Origin: Dermacentor variabilis
Lineage: Eukaryota; Arthropoda; Arachnida; Ixodida; Ixodidae
Length of the DNA stretch: 64,000 nt
NCBI RefSeq assembly: GCF_050947875.1
Contig: NC_134572.1
Span: forward strand, 155,579,105-155,643,104
Direction of reading: 5' to 3'
Shown: positions 33,436-45,404 of the stretch, one piece after another
Layout: every line of letters starts with the position of its first letter
Numbering within the stretch: the stretch's first letter is position 1
Notes under the pieces: generated by a model
What the model saw: only the letters and a program-made list of their open reading frames with translations
Told to the model about the DNA's origin: nothing
Database searches by the model: none
Made by a program: the position numbers and the translations under genes

Positions 33436-34842
33436 CTAGACTAGCACGGCAGCGAGGCCTGGGCTACTGGCGTCAGTGTGGATTTCGGTATCGGCGTGCT
33501 CGTGGAGGTGCGCAAGGACGGGCGGCCACTGCATGCGTCGTTTGAGTTCTTGAAATGCGTCGGCCTGCGGCGTTTCCCACTTGAACTCAACGTCACATTT
33601 AGTTAGCTGTGTCAGCGGCTCAGCCATGCGTGAAAAGTCCTTGACAAATCGCCTGTACTAGGCACACATGCCAAGAAATCTATGCACTGCCTTGTTGTCG
33701 GTGGGCTGCGGGAACTTTGCAACGGCAGCTGTCTTCTGCGGGTCGGGTCGAACTCCAGACTTGCTGATGACGTGGCCAAGGAACAGAAGCTCATCGTAAG
33801 CGAAGCGGCACTTTTCTGGCTTCAGAGTGAGCCCTGATGACTTGATGGCCTCTAGTACTGTTGCAAGCCGCCTAAGGTGATCGTCGACATTTTCGGCGAA
33901 GACGACGACGTCATCCAAGTAAACAAGACAGGTCTGCCACTTCAATCCTGCCAACACCGTGTCCATGACGCGCTGGAACGTTGCAGGCGCCGAGCAGAGT
34001 CCGAATGACATGACGTTGAACTCGTAGAGGCCGTCTGGCGTGATGAAGGCGGTCTTTTCGCGATCTCTCTCGCCGACTTCTATTTGCCAGTAGCCAGACT
34101 TGAGATCCATCGACGAGAAGTATTTTGCGTTGCAGAGCCGATCTAATGCGTCGTCTATCCGTGGTAGGGGGTATACATCCTTCTTTGTGATTTTGTTCAG
34201 TCGACGCTAATCGACGCAGAAACGTAAGGTGCCGTCCTTTTTCTTCACCAAGACAACAGGGGATGCCCACGGTCTTTTCGACGGCTGGATGATGTCGTCG
34301 CGCAGCATTTCGTCGACTTGTTGTCTTATAGCTTCGCGTTCTCGCGTCGAAACTCGGTAAGGACTCTGGCGGAGTGGTCGAGCGCACTCTTCGATTATTA
34401 TGCGATGCTTTGCGACTGGTGTCTGTCGAATCTTCGATGACGTCGAAAAGCAGTCTTTGTATCGTCGAAGCAGACTTCTGAGCTGTTGCCGCTTAATCAC
34501 GGGGAGACTTGGATTGATGTCGAAGTCTGGCTCGAGAACTACGGTAGTCGGGGTAGATGCGACAGAATCCGAGAGGACAAAGGCATTGCTCGTTTCCAGA
34601 ATTTCCTCGATGTCTGCGATCGTCGTGCCCTTTTTGATGTGCTTGAACTCCTGGCTGAAGTTTGTCAGTAACAGTTTCGTGTTTCCTCCGTGCAGTCGAG
34701 CGATCCCTCTTGCGACGCAAATTTCACAGTCTAGCAGTAGACGTTGGCCACCCTCGATGACGCCTTCTACGTCGGCAGGCGTTTTGGTGCCTACGGATAT
34801 GATAATGCTGGAGCGAGGCGGGATGCTGACTTTCGAGCACAC
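33436..34842 (-). pseudogene. Gypsy E reverse transcriptase
   Basis: Frames 34207-34842, 33658-34110 and 33436-33627 together encode the RT. Visible are SPYRVSTRE, SPVVLVKKKDGTLRFCVD (stop after D near 34207), MDLKSGYWQIEV, NVMSFGLCSAPATFQ, CLVYLDDVVVFAE (intact catalytic YLDD) and LGHVISKSGVRPD. The connection to RNase H (HTDASSPGLAAVLV) follows. At least two stops interrupt it. Confidence 0.85.
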
Positions 34843-35581
34843 TTAAGGGATGGCGACTACTAGAGCTCTCCGGCGGTATCGCTCGATCTTCCGACAGCGT
34901 TATGGACTTCGACTTCAGGTCAATGATGGCGCCGTGTTGGTTCAAGAAGTCCATGCCGAGAATGACGTCTTGCGAACACTGTTGGAGGATAACGAAGGTG
35001 GCAGGGTAAGTCCGGTCATGAACGGTAATTCTTGCCATGCAGATTCCAGTCGGCGTAATGAGATGTCCTCTAGTGGTCCGAATTCGGGGACCCTCCCATG
35101 CAGTCTTAACCTTCTTCAACTGGGCGGCGATGTGTCCACTCATTATGAAGTAATCGGCCCCTGTGTCGACTAAGGCAGTGACTGCGTGGCCGTCGAGAAA
35201 CACGTCGAGGTCGGTGGTTCTTTGTCTGGCGTTGCAGTTGGGTCTTGGCGTCGGGTCACGACTGCGTCGTGTTGAACTGAAGCTGGAACATCGCGTCGTC
35301 AAGTCGTCTTTCGTCGGTGTAGTCTCGGTTTCTCGACTTCTTCGGGACGGCGGCGTGTCGTCATTAGGTCGTCGAGATGGTTTCTTCGTCGTCTTCGTCG
35401 GCGGCGGAGCAGGATCTTCATCAGTTCGACGAACAGCAACCGCACCTCCATGGGTTGCTGCTTTTAGTTTTCCGGATATGGGCTCGCAGAGCGGCCCCGA
35501 GCTGGGCCGGTGTATGGTCAGCGCTGCGGTGTCAGGTAGCGGCCTGGTGACGGCGAACGGGACGGTCGTCGAGGGCTCCAT
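34724..35581 (-). pseudogene. Gypsy E aspartic protease and gag-pol linker
   Basis: The frame has a long basic, Pro/Thr-rich linker (residues 1-120). A retropepsin follows with ALVDTGADYFIMS and QDVILGMDFLNQHGAIIDL. It overlaps the RT frame by about 120 bases in another frame, which suggests a natural or acquired frameshift at the PR/RT boundary. Confidence 0.8.
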
Positions 35582-36840
35582 TGAGTAGCGTCGAGAAAGT
35601 CGGCGATGTCACGTGGCTGCTTCCCAAGTTGTGGAGGCGGCGCGTTGACGGCGAACCCTCTCAGTCCCAAGTCGCGGTATGGGCATCGGCGATACACATG
35701 GCCGGCTTCTCCGCCGTGATAGCAGAGCGGGCAGTGGTCGGGGGCTCGCCAAATGCCTGTCTTCCTAGAGTAGCTGCGCTGGGCGGCGGGTGGGCGTGCT
35801 AGCGGCGGCGGCGGTGGTCGACGGAATTGCGGCGTTGCAGGGCCCTGGCGCGGTCGTGGAGGGGGACCTTGATGGCGGGCGACGGCGGCGTAGGTCATCG
35901 CTTCTGGTTGGGGTTGGGAAGATTGTGGTTGTAACTCGGGAACTCCGAGCGATCGCTGAACTTCTTCTTTGACAATTTCGGCGACTGTGGCCACTTGAGG
36001 TTGCGATGAAGTGGAGATCCTTTGAAGCTTCTCTCGTACGACTGCCCTGATGGTCTCGCGCAGGTCGTCGGTGGCCAGTGAGTGAACTCCGGCGTAGTTT
36101 GTCGAGTTCGTGCGGTGGTTTAATTGCCGGTTACGCATTTAGAGTGTCTTCTCAAAGCTGGTGGCCTCGCGAAGGAACTCTTCTACGGTCGTCGGTGGGC
36201 TTCATATCATTGCGCCGAAAAGTTCCTCCTCTACACCACGCATCAGCAGGCGGACTTTCTTCTCCACGGACATTTCAGGGTCAGCGTGGCGGAACAGACG
36301 GTTCATTTCTTTAGTGAAGATCGCGATCGTCTCATTCGGTAGCTGCGCTCTGGTCTCCAGTAGAGTTTGGGCTCGCTCTTTTCGCACGACGCTTGTACAT
36401 GTTTGCAGAAAGCCGCTTCGGAACAGGTCCCACGTCGTCAAGGTGGCTTCTCGATTCTCGAACCACGTCCTGGCGGCGTCCTCCAATGCGAACTAAACAT
36501 GTCGCAGCTCTTCGTCGATTGCCCAGCTGTTAAACGTAGCGACCCTCTCATACGTTTCCAGCCAGCTTTCCGGGTCCTCAAATGTGGAACCGCGGAACGT
36601 CGGCGGTTCCGTGGGCTGCTGCAGCACAATGGGGGACGCTGGGGCTGCCATTGGAGTTGCCTTGCACACAATCTTCTTGCTCTCAGGTAGGAGTCCGTGC
36701 TCTGGGGGCAGCTGTTGAAGACGACGGCTTGCTCGATGTTCCTGGACGGCGCTGCTGGTGTCTTTGCGGTCCTGGCTTGAATTACGGCTTGTCGGCGGCG
36801 TTCGGTACATGAACGCACAAGCACCTCCACCAGATGTCAC
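35518..36840 (-). pseudogene. Gypsy E gag
   Basis: Frames 36493-36840, 36202-36486 and 35518-36138 give one gag in pieces: a capsid region (FRGSTFEDPESWLETYERVA, ARTWFENREATLTTWDLF, LFRHADPEMSVEKKVRLL) and a single variant zinc knuckle (CPLCYHGGEAGHVYRRC). The first frame opens immediately after the 5' LTR. It is interrupted by two stops. Confidence 0.75.
36821..36832 (-). other. Candidate primer-binding site of gypsy E
   Basis: The minus strand reads TGGTGGAGGTGC a few bases inside the 5' LTR, with the TGG that pairs with tRNA CCA. I could not name the tRNA. Confidence 0.45.
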
Positions 36841-37248
36841 GTGGTAGTGCCGGTGAAGAAAGCAGCAATACGGCGGAATACAAAACTAGCTTTTATTGGG
36901 CGAACCTGTGCCCACAAAACAGGCTACACTTATAGCACAATGATAGCGGCGAACACGATCGGCGATCGTCGGAAAACTGATCAGCGGGTGAAGCGCGTCG
37001 GCTTTCATACAGCAGTCGTCGAATGTTCCAGACTAATCATTCGAACTCGCGCGCCTTCCACAAGGTTCTACACCATTCGCGTCACGCGATGAAATCAGAT
37101 AACACAATGTTCGTCGACAACAGACAGCCGGGTAGAAGCATCGATAACTTTCCAGAAACTTCGGATACATGGAGGCGCGTCCCGCTCTGTGCGATTACAT
37201 TTGTTAGGCGGCGAAACGTGGTCGCCCGATAAAGATAAGTACACGTGT
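36837..37248 (-). repeat. 5' LTR of gypsy E
   Basis: 412 bp, about 20 substitutions and no gaps relative to 31281-31692. The TATA box is changed here (TATGAAAG). Confidence 0.85.
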
Positions 37249-38933
37249 CAATATATTCCTGAACAACAAATATTTTCATGAGACTGGAGCTAGTCCCCTC
37301 TACTACGTGAGACATAACATCTAGTATGATCCTATGCAAGAACCATATTTAGTTACCACAGAAGCTACGCCCAATGATTATATTAGGAACAACGAATTTA
37401 TATACAAACAAATTTGTGCGTATATTACCTTAAAAAGTGTAGTAACAAGAGTAATGTTCGGTAGCGTGGACAAAAGAAATATACATTCGGGCAAAGACTA
37501 TTATTGCAATTGAATATTTCCTGAAGCAGCCTTGAGGGCGCACACAGCATGGACAATACATTGTGGCTTACTCAATTGTGAAATCATTATAAATGCAATT
37601 TTAAGCAGCAAATATTGCTGAGAAAGAAAGTGGATCGTATATGTTGGTGCATACTGCCAGAAGACAATTCAAGCCAATGACAAGCCTATAGTAGCCGTTC
37701 GTACGTTTGAAAACGTATATGATACATTTTTTCATTGTGTCAAAATATCAGCTCCTGCGAAGAGAAGGGAGCCCTTGGTGCCGAAGTTATTAATTAATTC
37801 ATTCATTCATTCACTCCATGTTTGTGTCCTTTGGAATTTCGCAATAGCGAAGAAGCGCGGAAAACACGACATGTGCATCCAAGTTTTTATTTCGAACCGT
37901 ATTATGTATGGAAATTGCGCATTCAGGTGCGTTCGGGATTTTTGTACTTCAATAGATGTATCAGTCGTTCAAAGGCGTGAGTAATTACAAAGGAAAAGTG
38001 CATGCTTCCTGAAGCCACAGTATTCCGAGAAATTGACAATAACGTGCCGTCTCTGTTTCGCTACAGACGGCAATAACAGGCGGTCTTGTTGAATTCTGAA
38101 CCAATTCTACAAGACGGTCTAGAATGCGCTTGAAAATTACTGCTTAGTTGACGGGACAGTAAGGTCACGTGGACAGCCTGAATGGTCTTAAACCGCTACT
38201 CCTTCAGGCTGAAGCAAGCAGGCTGATTGCAAATATTCGCTAATAGACCAAAAAGGTTCACAGCACCGTGCGGTGAGAGAATTATATCAAACGAGGCTAT
38301 CACTGTGGTTTGCAATAAATACTGCTTCCATTTAACAAACAAATACCGGTATAGAGCGCGCTAGCAGACTGGAAGCAGCTGTATCACGGAATGAAATCCC
38401 TTCTCGAAAACGGAGAGTCCAGGCATGACAACGAACGAATGACGATGACTTAATAGTGACCACGAAGGAACGATCACAATGACAGGACTACACCAGGATG
38501 GAAATTCTAGAATAAAAAGGATGGAATGACAACTTCAAGATAATGACAATTGTATGAGGACAATTTCATGTCGAAGAAAAAACGACAATGATGCCAAACG
38601 ACAAAAGCGTCAAAATGGCCATGATGACGCAATAAAGAGTGTGAAGGCGACACACTGAAGACAATAGAATAAACACGACTGAATGACAGTAAAAGTATGC
38701 TATACCACAGATAGTGCAATGGTGTGCCAACCCCCGGCTGAGGTGAAGTAGGCGTTAATTACTCCACGTACGTGGGCCGATCCCGAAGGTTCTGCGATAC
38801 CCGGCCGACCCGCGGTGGAGGTGCAGAATACCATTAAGGGTCGCAAATACATAGCTTCGCTGGTCATCCTTCTTCACAAAGCGGAAGGGCACTGATTGAT
38901 TTGATAGCCTTTTCCATGCCTAGATTGTGCATG

Positions 38934-38937
<4 letters not shown>
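37249..38937. other. Unassigned sequence
   Basis: I recognise no gene. An (ATTC)4 run at about 37797-37814 resembles a LINE tail, but no LINE is visible beside it. The frame at 37775-37984 (+) is AT-rich and unassigned. The 38730-38880 segment is GC-rich and unlike its surroundings, but I cannot place it. Confidence 0.4.

Positions 38938-38991
<54 letters not shown>
38938..38991. repeat. (AT)n microsatellite
   Basis: About 27 AT units end directly at the 3' LTR edge of gypsy A. Confidence 0.95.
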
Positions 38992-38993
<2 letters not shown>

Positions 38994-38996
<3 letters not shown>

Positions 38997-39207
38997 CACA
39001 AGCACGGCGATAAGTAGTTTATTTAGGCGTGCGAGAGCTGGACCGTCAGGCTACGAACAACAGGAATGACTGCTGCACAGTCTTCGTTCTCCACTTCCCT
39101 TCTCTTCTTCATCCCCGCGTCCCTGTTACGCGCTTGGACGTAACATACCTCTCCTGGGAGAAAAAGCCCGCTGGGCGAGTAAACTAGCTTATCGTGGCGT
39201 GCATCAG
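38994..39207 (-). repeat. 3' LTR of gypsy A
   Basis: It shares TTTATTTAGGCGTGCGAGAG, TTCTTCGTTCTC, CCCCGCGTCCCT and GCGTGC with 48638-48841. Minus-strand ends are TG...CA. Confidence 0.75.
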
Positions 39208-40407
39208 TTCAAACGTGCGACATGCGCGACTTGTGTCCTAGCAGAACGTCTACCAGTGTTCGTGAGGCGCGCGAGGGTATAGTTCACTTCGCTGACTTTG
39301 TCGATGACAATGAACGGTCCATCGTAGTTTGCCAGCAGCTTTTGGCACAAACCGCGCTTCCTTGTGGGAGTCCAAAGCCAAAGGAGATCACCAGGGTGAT
39401 ATGTAACAGGCCGATGTCGTGCGTCGTAGCGGGCTTTGCAGTTTTCTTGTGATGCCAAAGTCCGCACATGCGGAAGTCTCCGAGCCTAGGGCGAACGAGG
39501 CATAGTGTATCGGTGACCGTAGGATTGTCGTAGTGATAAAAAGTTAGGACAGTGTTGAGCGTCTACCCGGGTGGCCGAGCATACAGAAGGGAGAAAGGGC
39601 TGTAGCCGGTTGTCTCGTGCTTGGAGGTGTTGTAAGCGTAAGTAATAAACGGTAGAACTTGATCCCAATTCTCGTGATGGGACGCAACATGGAAAGCATT
39701 TTGGTGATTGTTCGATTAGTGCGCTCAGTGAGGCCGTTCGTTTGCGGATGACACGGCGTCGAGTGTCTGAGGTGCGAGTTTCATAAACGCACAAGCTCTT
39801 CCATGATATCCGCCGTGAATTGACGTCCGCGGTCGCTTATGTTAACACCGGGTGGCCCATGTCGTAGAACAATAGTGTGAAGTAAGAAGAGCGACACTTC
39901 CGTGGCAGTGGCTGATGGTATAGCTGCCGTCTCCCAATAGCGTGTGAAATAGTCGGCGCAGAATATTATCCAGCGGTTCCCCTTAGATGACTTTGGAAAA
40001 GGCCCTAACAGATAAATTATAACTTGCCCAAAGGATGAGCTGGGAGGCGGGACAGGTTGAAGGAGACCAGATGGAGCAGTGGTTGGGCGTTCCCGACGTT
40101 GGCACTGTATGCAGCTGGCGACATACAACTCAACCGAATGTCGCATCCGGGGCCAGTAAACGCCTTCTTGAATGCGATAAAGGGTGCGCACAGTGCCTAG
40201 GTGACCGGAGGTAGGGTCATCGTGCATAGCCTGAAGGATTGCTGGCCGGAGACGCTCCGGCACCAGTACAAGGAAGCGTGCACCCGTGCTTGAGTAGTTC
40301 CTTTTGTACGGGAGCACGTCCGTTAGACAGTAGCTGCTTGCTGCACTTGAATGGGCAGAAGAGTGGCTCCAATTCGCTGTCTGTCCGTTGTTCTGCTTTG
40401 AATGCAT
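39204..40407 (-). pseudogene. Gypsy A integrase
   Basis: The frame 39781-40407 holds the zinc-binding domain (MHDDPTSGHLGTVRT, YWPRM, CIQCQRRERP), the first Asp region (IIYLLGPFP, where D reads Y), and the second Asp in GVNISDRGRQF. The frame 39486-39794 is out of register with the Glu region. The frame 39204-39467 holds the C-terminal GPF module (RYDARHRPVTYHPGDLLWL, YDGPFIVIDKVSEVNYTL). The coding end touches the 3' LTR. Confidence 0.75.
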
Positions 40408-40784
40408 CGATATATCGAAAAGCGCATGTCATAGAAGCGACGAGATGATGAAAATCATCAGCGTCGCAGTCCGCCGTGGTAAGCGGCTTACGGGAAAGGC
40501 AGTCGGCGTCAGCACGTTTTCGGCCACTCTTCTAGGAAACAGTGAAGTTATATTCCTGCAACCTCTACCCCCAGCGCGCAAGGCGACCACAAGGGTCGCG
40601 AAGGTCCACGAGCCAGCACAGGGAATGGTGGTCTGTGACGACTAGGTATGGGCGTCCGCACAAGTACGAGCGAAATCGCTGACAGCAAAGATTACAGCGA
40701 GGCATTATTGCTCTATCACCGTGTAATTTCGTTCAAGTTTGTTTAAAGAGCGGCTTGCATAAGCAATCACGTGCTGACGGTCGT
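40408..40784 (-). pseudogene. Gypsy A RNase H, distal part
   Basis: The minus strand reads [19 protein letters not shown] and then RNase H remnants with stops. It is cut at about 40784 by the 5' end of the plus-strand LINE; the proximal part ([16 protein letters not shown]) lies at 45410-45480. Confidence 0.65.
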
Positions 40785-40812
40785 CATCAGAGTGGTTCGG
40801 CAGAGTGGTTGA

Positions 40813-41099
40813 GAGTGGTTCGGCAGCCGTGTCAACAGAACGACGTGCTAAAACCACCGTTTTTTCACCGCTGCAGGGTTTCCTAGCATGGTGTGGCTAC
40901 AAGAGGTGACGAAGGCAGACAAGTAGACTAGCGGGTAGGCGTACTTCAGTCAACCGTGGTTCCCTAATAGGCCGTTTCCAGCGTGGCAGGGCCTTCTGCG
41001 TACCCATATAAGCAGCACGGATTCTCCGCGATTCATCCGAGTGGTTCGGCAGCCGTGTCATCAGCACGACGTGCTAAAACCACCGTTTTTTCGCCGCTG
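40813..41099 (+). promoter_or_regulatory. Duplicated 5' UTR unit of the CR1-like LINE
   Basis: A 61-base unit (GAGTGGTTCGGCAGCCGTGT ... AAACCACCGTTTTTTC) occurs at 40813-40873 and again at 41039-41099, about 226 bases apart. CATATAAGCAG lies near 41005, shortly before the second copy, and could be a TATA box. A third partial copy (GTGGTTCGGCAG) lies at 40793. This recalls the 5' monomers of some LINEs. Confidence 0.6.
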
Positions 41100-41233
41100 G
41101 AGCTGGGCCATCAGCCGTTTTTTGCTGTTTCTATTTAGAATATTGCGGCTGCTGAACTGCTCTCTGTTGCCGTATTACGCCTTGTTCGATGTGCGCTTTT
41201 CGTTCATCTATAGGTCATATTTTGCTTTGCATC

Positions 41234-42058
41234 ATGGCAGCTGGAAGGAGTGACGCTTTCAAATAATTCACTAAGTCGATTGGAGACAAACCACTTTGAT
41301 CTATAAAGGAGGTTGTTAACGCTATTGTGGAAATGACCACGAAATTCGCGGAAGTTTTGTCAGAAGTAAAAGCAGGAATGAAAAATATCGACCGATCAAA
41401 CAACAGCATAAAATCAGAGTGAAATCAGTTGCAGCTTCAATGGGATTTTTCAATAGTAACCTTCAAGAGTTCAAGCAAGAAATTGTAAGCCTTCGACAAG
41501 AACTTTCTCAGGTGCAAAAGAAATCCTGATTTGTCAAACAGAAAACAAGCGGCTGGACAAAGAACTTAAAGAAACACGACGGCAACTCAATGAATTGAAA
41601 AAGTACAGTCTTAGAAATAATCTTGAATTGAAAGGAATCCCCTGCACTGAAACTGAAGTTCTTGACGAAACAATGCAAAAGACTGCAACTATCTTGATCG
41701 TTGATCTTGTTGATGGAGACATTGATGCCATTAATCGTGTGCGCACAAAAAGGGTGATGGACCAGCCAATGTCATTGTCAGGTTTAATGCGCGCCGAAAG
41801 CGTGACATGATCCTACAAGCAGCAAGAAAAAAAAAGACCAACAACAGCAATGCTTGGCGCAGAAAAATCTGAACCGCTGTACGTGAATGAACATCTATGC
41901 CCTAAATATAAGGCGCTACTCGGCAAGGCCATCCAAATGAAGCGAGAGCAAAAGTGGAAATTTGCCTGGGTATCGGATGGCAAAGTACTTATGCGGAAGA
42001 CAGATAATTCTAGGGTCATCAGCCTTACAAGTGAAGAAGATTTAGCCCAAATAGTGTG
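41234..42058 (+). pseudogene. CR1-like LINE ORF1 (coiled coil plus FP-C-like domain)
   Basis: The likely start is the Met at 41234 (MAAGRSDAFK), followed by a stop. A coiled coil (NKRLDKELKETRRQLNELKKY) comes next, then a region SLRNNLELKGIP, and in another frame RFNARRKRDMILQAARK. The last frame (41850-42058) contains LYVNEHLCPKYKALLGKA and KWKFAWVSDGKVLMRK, resembling the FP-protein C-terminal domain found in LINE ORF1. It would bind RNA. At least two frameshifts are present. Confidence 0.65.
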
Positions 42059-42169
42059 ATTCCGTATATTTGGGTAGCCTGAAAGATAAATTCTTTAAAT
42101 CAAGATGGCTTACACTCAAAGAAAATATAAGAAGTTTGTTTGAACAAAAATCAGACCATTTTTCATTGT

Positions 42170-44870
42170 AACATACGCAGTTTAAGAAAAAACGTAAACC
42201 TCTTGACCTCATTTTTGTCGGTGCATAATTTCCTGTATGACGTCATTGCAACAAGTGAAAACTTGGCTTTTGAATGATGAAATCGTACAAATGCCAGGGT
42301 TCAGATTAATATCCCGCCTTCGTGTGTCACGTTATCGTGGGGGCGGTGTCGCCCTTCTTGTGAGAAATAAGCTCGACTTTACAATACTGCATTCGGTTAC
42401 ATTCTCTTCCTGCAATATTGAAGTACTGTTTGTGAAAATAGAAGCCGGTTATAACGTAGGTGTGGTCTATCGACCTCCCAACGCCAGCCTTGGCAGTTTT
42501 CTTGGTAAAATGGAATCAATTTTATCTTGCTTACGAAGCTGCCAAGCTACGCAGGTTGTAATCCTTGGTGACGTGAACATTAATATACTTCAATTCAATA
42601 CACAAGGATTATTCTTATCTCCTTAAATAGTTTAATTTCTGAAATTTGATATGCCAACCGACGCGTGTAACAAGCACTACGGCTACTCTAATAGATCCCG
42701 CATTGACGAACATGGAGTCTGGAATTCATAGTGGAGTGTACAGTCTACCTCTTTCAGACCATTTGCCTATCTTCACGGTATTTAACAGCCAAAGTGCAAA
42801 GAATAAGGATGACGGGAGGCTTATAATTACATTAGATAATAGGAAGCTCGGAGATAAAATCCATGAGGCCGACTTTGAACTAGTGTACAATGATAATGTA
42901 CACATAGACTTTTCCAATTTTATTAGCTTATTTAGCCATTTGATGAATGAGTGTAGCAGTACATATACTCGAAATCTTTATAATTAGCCTATCTGTTCTT
43001 GGATGACGGCACAAATTTCGGAAATACTTAAAACAAAAGAATAGTGGTATAACAAATGGAGGCATAATAGGAGTAATGCTTACTGCTTAGGTCAGTACAG
43101 GACATTTGGCAACAGAGCGGTGTCAATGATGAGGGTCCGAAAGAGATATTTTAACTCGAAACGTATCAGTCAAGCTGCCGGCGACTCCAAACAACTGTGG
43201 CGATTAGTAAACGAGGTTACTGGTAAAAAGACAAAAAGTGTGTTTATCCTCCCACTGTCGATGCGGACACTGTCGAAGACTTCAACACGTATTTTACTAC
43301 TGTAGGTCCAGCACTAGCCGCTCAACTACCACAGCTATACAGTGAAGCTCCTCCCGCTCCTAATCCACTAGTAAATTCGTTTATTCTAGAAGAGATACAG
43401 CTCAGAGACATCGTTTCAAATGTAATACACCAAAAAATAAAGCGTCAGGACCCGTCAGTTTTGTGTCGAATCTTTAATCACTCTATTACTCAAGCAATAT
43501 ATCCAAATTCTCTAAAAATTGCTAAAGTCATTCGAATCCATAAAGAAGGTGATTCGTCTGACCCTTCAAATTAGAGACCAATCTCTGTTTTAAGTATAAT
43601 GAATACTGTTCTTGAAATGAATTTTGTCGAATCAGATGAAAGTATTCATTGATAAGTACAATGTACTCTGCCATCAGCAATTTGGCTTCAGACCTCGTTT
43701 CTCAACATCTACTGCAGTCTTCACGTTAACGCAAAAGATAAATATGGGTTTACAACTAAATAAACTAATAGGTGTCCTCTTTTCAGATTTAAAGAAAGCT
43801 TTCGATACAGTGAATCATTCCATCTTATTGGACAAACTCAAACATTGTGGGCTTCGGGGCAAGTATTTGACTTTTTATCAAGTTATATGCACGATCAACC
43901 TCAGGTCGTCAAAATCAATAACATAACTTCTTCAAAACGAAATATTGTTGCTTGAGTCCCTCAAGGCTCCGTATTAGGTCCGCTTCTTTTTTCTTTGTAT
44001 ATAAATGACCTGCAACAAATTATAGACTCTGAAGAAATATTGATGTACGCATACAACACATGTATTATAGTAACTGCGGATAATATTGCAGAACTTAGTC
44101 ATAAGGTAAATGTAGAGTTAAATAGAATTTCCGACTGGTTCTTGGCTAACAAATTAACAATTAACACAAAGAAAACAAAATATGTTGTTGTTCAGTCACG
44201 CTTCGAAATTGTAGATACTACGCCTTTAAACATACATATGAATGGCATCCCATTGGATCAGAAAAGTTCTTACAAATACCTTGGGGTAATTTTTGATAAG
44301 CACCTGCAATAGGAAGATCACATAAACAGTGTCTGCTCTAGATTGTCATCTGGTTGCTACGGCTTAATTCTAGCCCGCGAGTACTTTGACACCTATGTTT
44401 TACGACTAATGTATTTTGCTTTTATTGAAAGTCAGTTAAAGTATTGCATTGGACTCGTGGGGATGGGCGTATAAAACCATATTAAATCCGATTATTACGC
44501 TACAAAGACGCGCAATTAGCATTATGTCTTATTCTAAGAATTACGATCACACAGCCCCACTATTCCACGAATATCGCATATTACCATTCGACTATTTACG
44601 TAAACAGAGCATTTCATTGTGTGTTTATAGGGTTGTCAGATTCAACCACTCATTCAGCTCATCCATATTTTACTCGCGTTCGCGATGTACAAGAAATCTA
44701 ACTGCAGGTCATTTTAATCTCGCACCATGTAGCAATATATACGGAGAGCGTATGCAACAGTTCACAGGCATTAAAACCTGGAACGGACTCCCAGAGGGAG
44801 TCATTAATTCCTCGAAATTCCCAAGTGGCCTGAAACAATATTTTATTTCTTTGTCAAAGAGAGAGTAAAT
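42170..44870 (+). pseudogene. CR1-like LINE ORF2 (endonuclease and RT)
   Basis: The endonuclease spans 42170-42987: RSLRKNVN at the start, RYRGGGVALLV, VVYRPPNA, VILGDVNINI, and after a frameshift SDHLPIFTV. The RT spans about 43380-44312: KVIRIHKEGDSSDPSN, a stop, RPISVLS, FGFRPRFSTSTAV, PQGSVLGPLLFSLYINDL. The catalytic YADDT box reads YAYNT, so both Asp residues are lost. The C-terminal tail (YGERMQQFTGIKTWNGLPEG) ends at 44868. RNase H is absent, as is usual for CR1/L2. Confidence 0.8.
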
Positions 44871-45404
44871 AATCTATTTCTTGATAGATCTGTACATAGC
44901 AAGAATTATATTTTTTAGACTATTTTCTGATCATTCCATGTAATTTGTATGACGTGTTTGTGTTGTTTGCTATGCATTGAAATGTCTTATTGCTCTCGTT
45001 TTTGTTATTATGTGCGTATTGAAGTTCATCAATTGTATGCTTTATCAACCTGTTCAGTACTAATCGATATTGCCTGCAATGTTTTGTGGGAAACGTAAAA
45101 GAAATTGACATCATAGCACATATTTTTACATTGCGATATGTATTCTCCTGTATTTGAACTCTGCCCCTTACACGGTTATTTGGTACTCTGCTGTATTCAC
45201 TTCCTTTTAGTTGACTTGTGAATCAACAACCAACACCTTTGTATATACAGTTACGGTTGCTCTTTTTTTATTCCTGCTATGCTAGGATTTCCTTTATATT
45301 TTTCTTATCGGACCTTCACTAAGCCTTCGGCTACAGGTCCGTCAAGTGATTGTTACTTGTGTATACTAACCTGGAAAAAATAAACATCTTTCTTTCTTTG
45401 TTTA

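Larger units (their letters stand above)
31281..37248 (-). mobile_element. LTR-bounded Ty3/gypsy retrotransposon (copy E)
   Basis: This 5.97-kb element lies on the minus strand. Direct LTRs of 412 bp (31281-31692 and 36837-37248) have no gaps and about 20 differences, so they are about 95% identical. Between them are gag, protease (DTGAD), RT (YLDD), RNase H and integrase in the normal gypsy order. Many frameshifts and stops are present. No target duplication is seen. The boundaries rest on the LTR ends (minus ACACGTGTACTT ... CCACGTGA). Confidence 0.85.
40785..45404 (+). mobile_element. CR1/L2-like non-LTR retrotransposon inside gypsy A
   Basis: This plus-strand LINE of about 4.6 kb has a 5' UTR with repeated promoter-like units (40785-41230), ORF1 (41234-42058), ORF2 endonuclease and RT (42170-44870), and a 3' UTR. 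The 3' UTR ends AATAAACATCTTTCTTTCTTTG near 45400. It lacks RNase H. The gypsy A coding sequence stops at one side and resumes at the other. It is inactivated by frameshifts and loss of the RT catalytic residues. Confidence 0.75.

Noticed and set aside
31281..37248. An envelope gene, which would make this an errantivirus-like element
   Set aside because: After integrase there are only about 290 bases before the 3' LTR, with no membrane or glycoprotein-like frame.
38730..38880. A GC-rich segment that might be a coding exon
   Set aside because: Minus-strand reading gives a short peptide with no family I recognise, and stops follow. Left as unassigned.
38938..38991. The AT repeat as a target duplication of gypsy A
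   Set aside because: No matching AT sequence is found next to the other LTR at 48841.
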